Assembly: GCA_946631535.1 (NCBI GenBank)
Contig: CAMPAF010000037.1
Location: 1-13,924, forward strand
From: an uncultured Verrucomicrobiota bacterium
Lineage (GTDB): Bacteria > Verrucomicrobiota > Kiritimatiellia > RFP12 > UBA1067
Length of the DNA: 13,924 nucleotides
Reading direction: 5' to 3'
In this document: positions 12,965-13,924 of the stretch, piece after piece
How positions within the stretch are numbered: the stretch's first letter is position 1
Layout of the letters: the number at the start of each line of letters is the position of its first letter
Position numbers and translations under genes: made by a program
Notes under the pieces: model-generated
Told to the model about the DNA's origin: nothing
The model's database searches: none
Seen by the model: the letters and a program-made list of their open reading frames with translations, nothing else

Positions 12965-13777
12965 AAAAACGCCCCGACAATAAACACCAGAAGGACAATC
13001 GTCTCCGAGAAGCATCTCGCCGGCCTCGACCGAGAGGCACGCGGGGAACGCCTGGCGTATGACGTTCTCCGCCACGCGGCACGAGAGCCCAGGCGTGTGC
13101 GAGGAGAAGAGGACGAAGAGCGGCTTCGCGGAGAGGACATCCCTCACGAGTCCCAAAGTCTCCTGCAGGTCGCGCTCGATCTTGTACAGTTCGCCGTTCG
13201 CCCCGCGCCCGAACGTCGGCGGATCGAGGATCACGGCGTCATATCGCCTCCCGCGCCGAACCTCGCGCCGGAGGAACTTGTGGGCGTCGTCCGCTATCCA
13301 GCGGATGGGATGGTCCTGCAGGCCGTTCAGGGCGGCGTTCTCGCGCGCCCACTGCACCATCCCCTTCGCGGCGTCCAGGTGGCACACCTCCGCCCCGCCT
13401 TGCGCCGCCGCGATCGTGCTGCCTCCCGAGTACGCGAACAGATTCAGCACGCTCACCGTTCCCCGTTCCCCAACCTTCCCCCTGATCCATTTCCACTGCT
13501 CGCGCTGCTCAGGGAAGATGCCAAGATGGCCGAAGTCCGTTCCGCTGAGTCTGAAGCGTATGCCTGCTGTCTCTATTGTCCATTCCTTGGGTAGCGCGCT
13601 GCGCCCATGCCAGCGGTTGCCGTCCTCGCGGTCGAAAGTGGCCGAAGCGGTCCGCCACGCTGCGGCGTCGCGCGGACGCCACATCGCCTGCGAGCATGGG
13701 CGGACTAGCGTGTAGGCTCCAAAGCGCTCGAACTTTCGTCCGTCACCTGAATCGATCAGCTCGTAGTCGTCTTTCAT
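12962..13777 (-). CDS. Class I SAM-dependent methyltransferase, RlmI/RlmK-like (COG1092 type)
   Basis: Probable 23S rRNA methyltransferase of the RlmI/RlmKL type. The 271-residue protein lacks a clear N-terminal PUA domain, shorter than E. coli RlmI (about 396). The SAM-binding motif I is LNLFAYSGGSTIAAAQGGAE (111-130), followed by the acidic Asp135 (HLDAAKG); the catalytic-type motif is ILDPPTFGRG (183-192). Residues 79-92 (GTDFGHLGIFPEQR) match the substrate/SAM entry region of this group. ATG at 13777 has GAGG 8 nt upstream, starting 10 nt after the hydrolase stop, so the two share a transcript. The target base is not determined. Confidence 0.85.
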   Translation of the reverse strand: MKDDYELIDSGDGRKFERFGAYTLVRPCSQAMWRPRDAAAWRTASATFDREDGNRWHGRSALPKEWTIETAGIRFRLSGTDFGHLGIFPEQREQWKWIRGKVGERGTVSVLNLFAYSGGSTIAAAQGGAEVCHLDAAKGMVQWARENAALNGLQDHPIRWIADDAHKFLRREVRRGRRYDAVILDPPTFGRGANGELYKIERDLQETLGLVRDVLSAKPLFVLFSSHTPGLSCRVAENVIRQAFPACLSVEAGEMLLGDDCPSGVYCRGVF

Positions 13778-13787
13778 TGCGCGTGCC

Positions 13788-13924
13788 TCAAAATCCTATG
13801 CTCTGCATCCAGTCCACGATCCGCTTCTGCCAGCCCCGCGCGTTGACGGTGTCGCCAAGGCCGTGGCTCACGTTCGCGTAGACGAACAGCTGCGCGGGGA
13901 TCTTCCGCTTGTGGAGTTCCGCGT
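13788..13924 (-). CDS. C-terminus of an alpha/beta hydrolase (esterase-like), 5' part off window
   Basis: Only the last 45 residues are visible. They read AELHKRKIPAQLFVYA, then NVSHGLGDTVN, and end with VDWMQSIGF. This matches the end of alpha/beta hydrolases of the BD-FAE/acetyl-xylan-esterase-like group, in which the His of SHGL completes the Ser-Asp-His triad and a Trp-rich helix closes the protein. The nucleophile Ser and any signal peptide lie outside the window. An esterase that removes acyl groups from plant polysaccharide would fit the nearby GH5 gene, but this is inferred from a fragment. Confidence 0.75.
   Translation of the reverse strand, partial: AELHKRKIPAQLFVYANVSHGLGDTVNARGWQKRIVDWMQSIGF

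Noticed and set aside
1..13924. CRISPR arrays, insertion sequences, tRNA/rRNA genes and phage or defence genes
   Set aside because: No regularly spaced repeats, transposase motifs, RNA gene sequences or recognised defence domains were seen on reading both strands.

Overview
The window is about 60 % G+C, almost entirely coding, and carries bacterial chromosomal genes with no mobile elements, rRNA, tRNA or CRISPR. The gene mix (XylR-type sensor/AraC regulator beside a secreted glycoside hydrolase, a Tat/lipoprotein-type DHDPS-family protein, an exosortase joined to an EpsI domain) suggests an anaerobic, polysaccharide-using member of the PVC group, most likely Kiritimatiellota (gut or rumen type). 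That placement is an inference from gene content, not a phylogeny.

Layout, left to right. (1) 1-1307, minus strand: a predicted promoter, two small membrane proteins of unknown function, then aldose 1-epimerase (galM, cut by the window edge). (2) 1373-4577, minus strand: a secreted GH5-type glycoside hydrolase followed closely by queC, queD and queE, the preQ0 (7-deazaguanine) pathway. (3) 4637-5797, plus strand: a XylR-like regulator transcribed divergently from the GH5 gene, with a perfect inverted repeat between them that overlaps the predicted -35 regions. (4) 5800-7997, minus strand: purC, an orphan Fis-type HTH protein, ybaB and recR in an overlapping operon, convergent with the regulator. 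(5) 8160-9278, plus strand: a DHDPS/N-acetylneuraminate-lyase-family protein with a twin-arginine/lipobox leader. (6) 9303-12946, minus strand: an exosortase-EpsI fusion overlapping (ATGA) a polyprenyl-phosphate sugar-1-phosphate transferase that carries an extra membrane-plus-Rossmann region; these two form an envelope glycan/protein-sorting pair. A 12-bp-stem hairpin separates them from the convergent lipoprotein gene. (7) 12962-13924, minus strand: an RlmI/RlmK-like SAM methyltransferase preceded by the tail of an alpha/beta hydrolase.

The strongest non-gene signal is in the promoters. All six predicted promoters have an extended -10 (TGn before a TANNNT hexamer). In three of them (GH5, XylR-like regulator, exosortase) the -10 lies only 6-10 nt before the start codon and there is no Shine-Dalgarno sequence, which suggests leaderless mRNAs; most other genes have clear AGGA/GGAG sites. 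Other points for follow-up are the unknown membrane-protein pair, a four-cysteine zinc-ribbon-like insertion in the EpsI domain, the transferase fusion, the exported DHDPS-like protein and the orphan Fis-type regulator. I did not find a clear new defence or mobile system.
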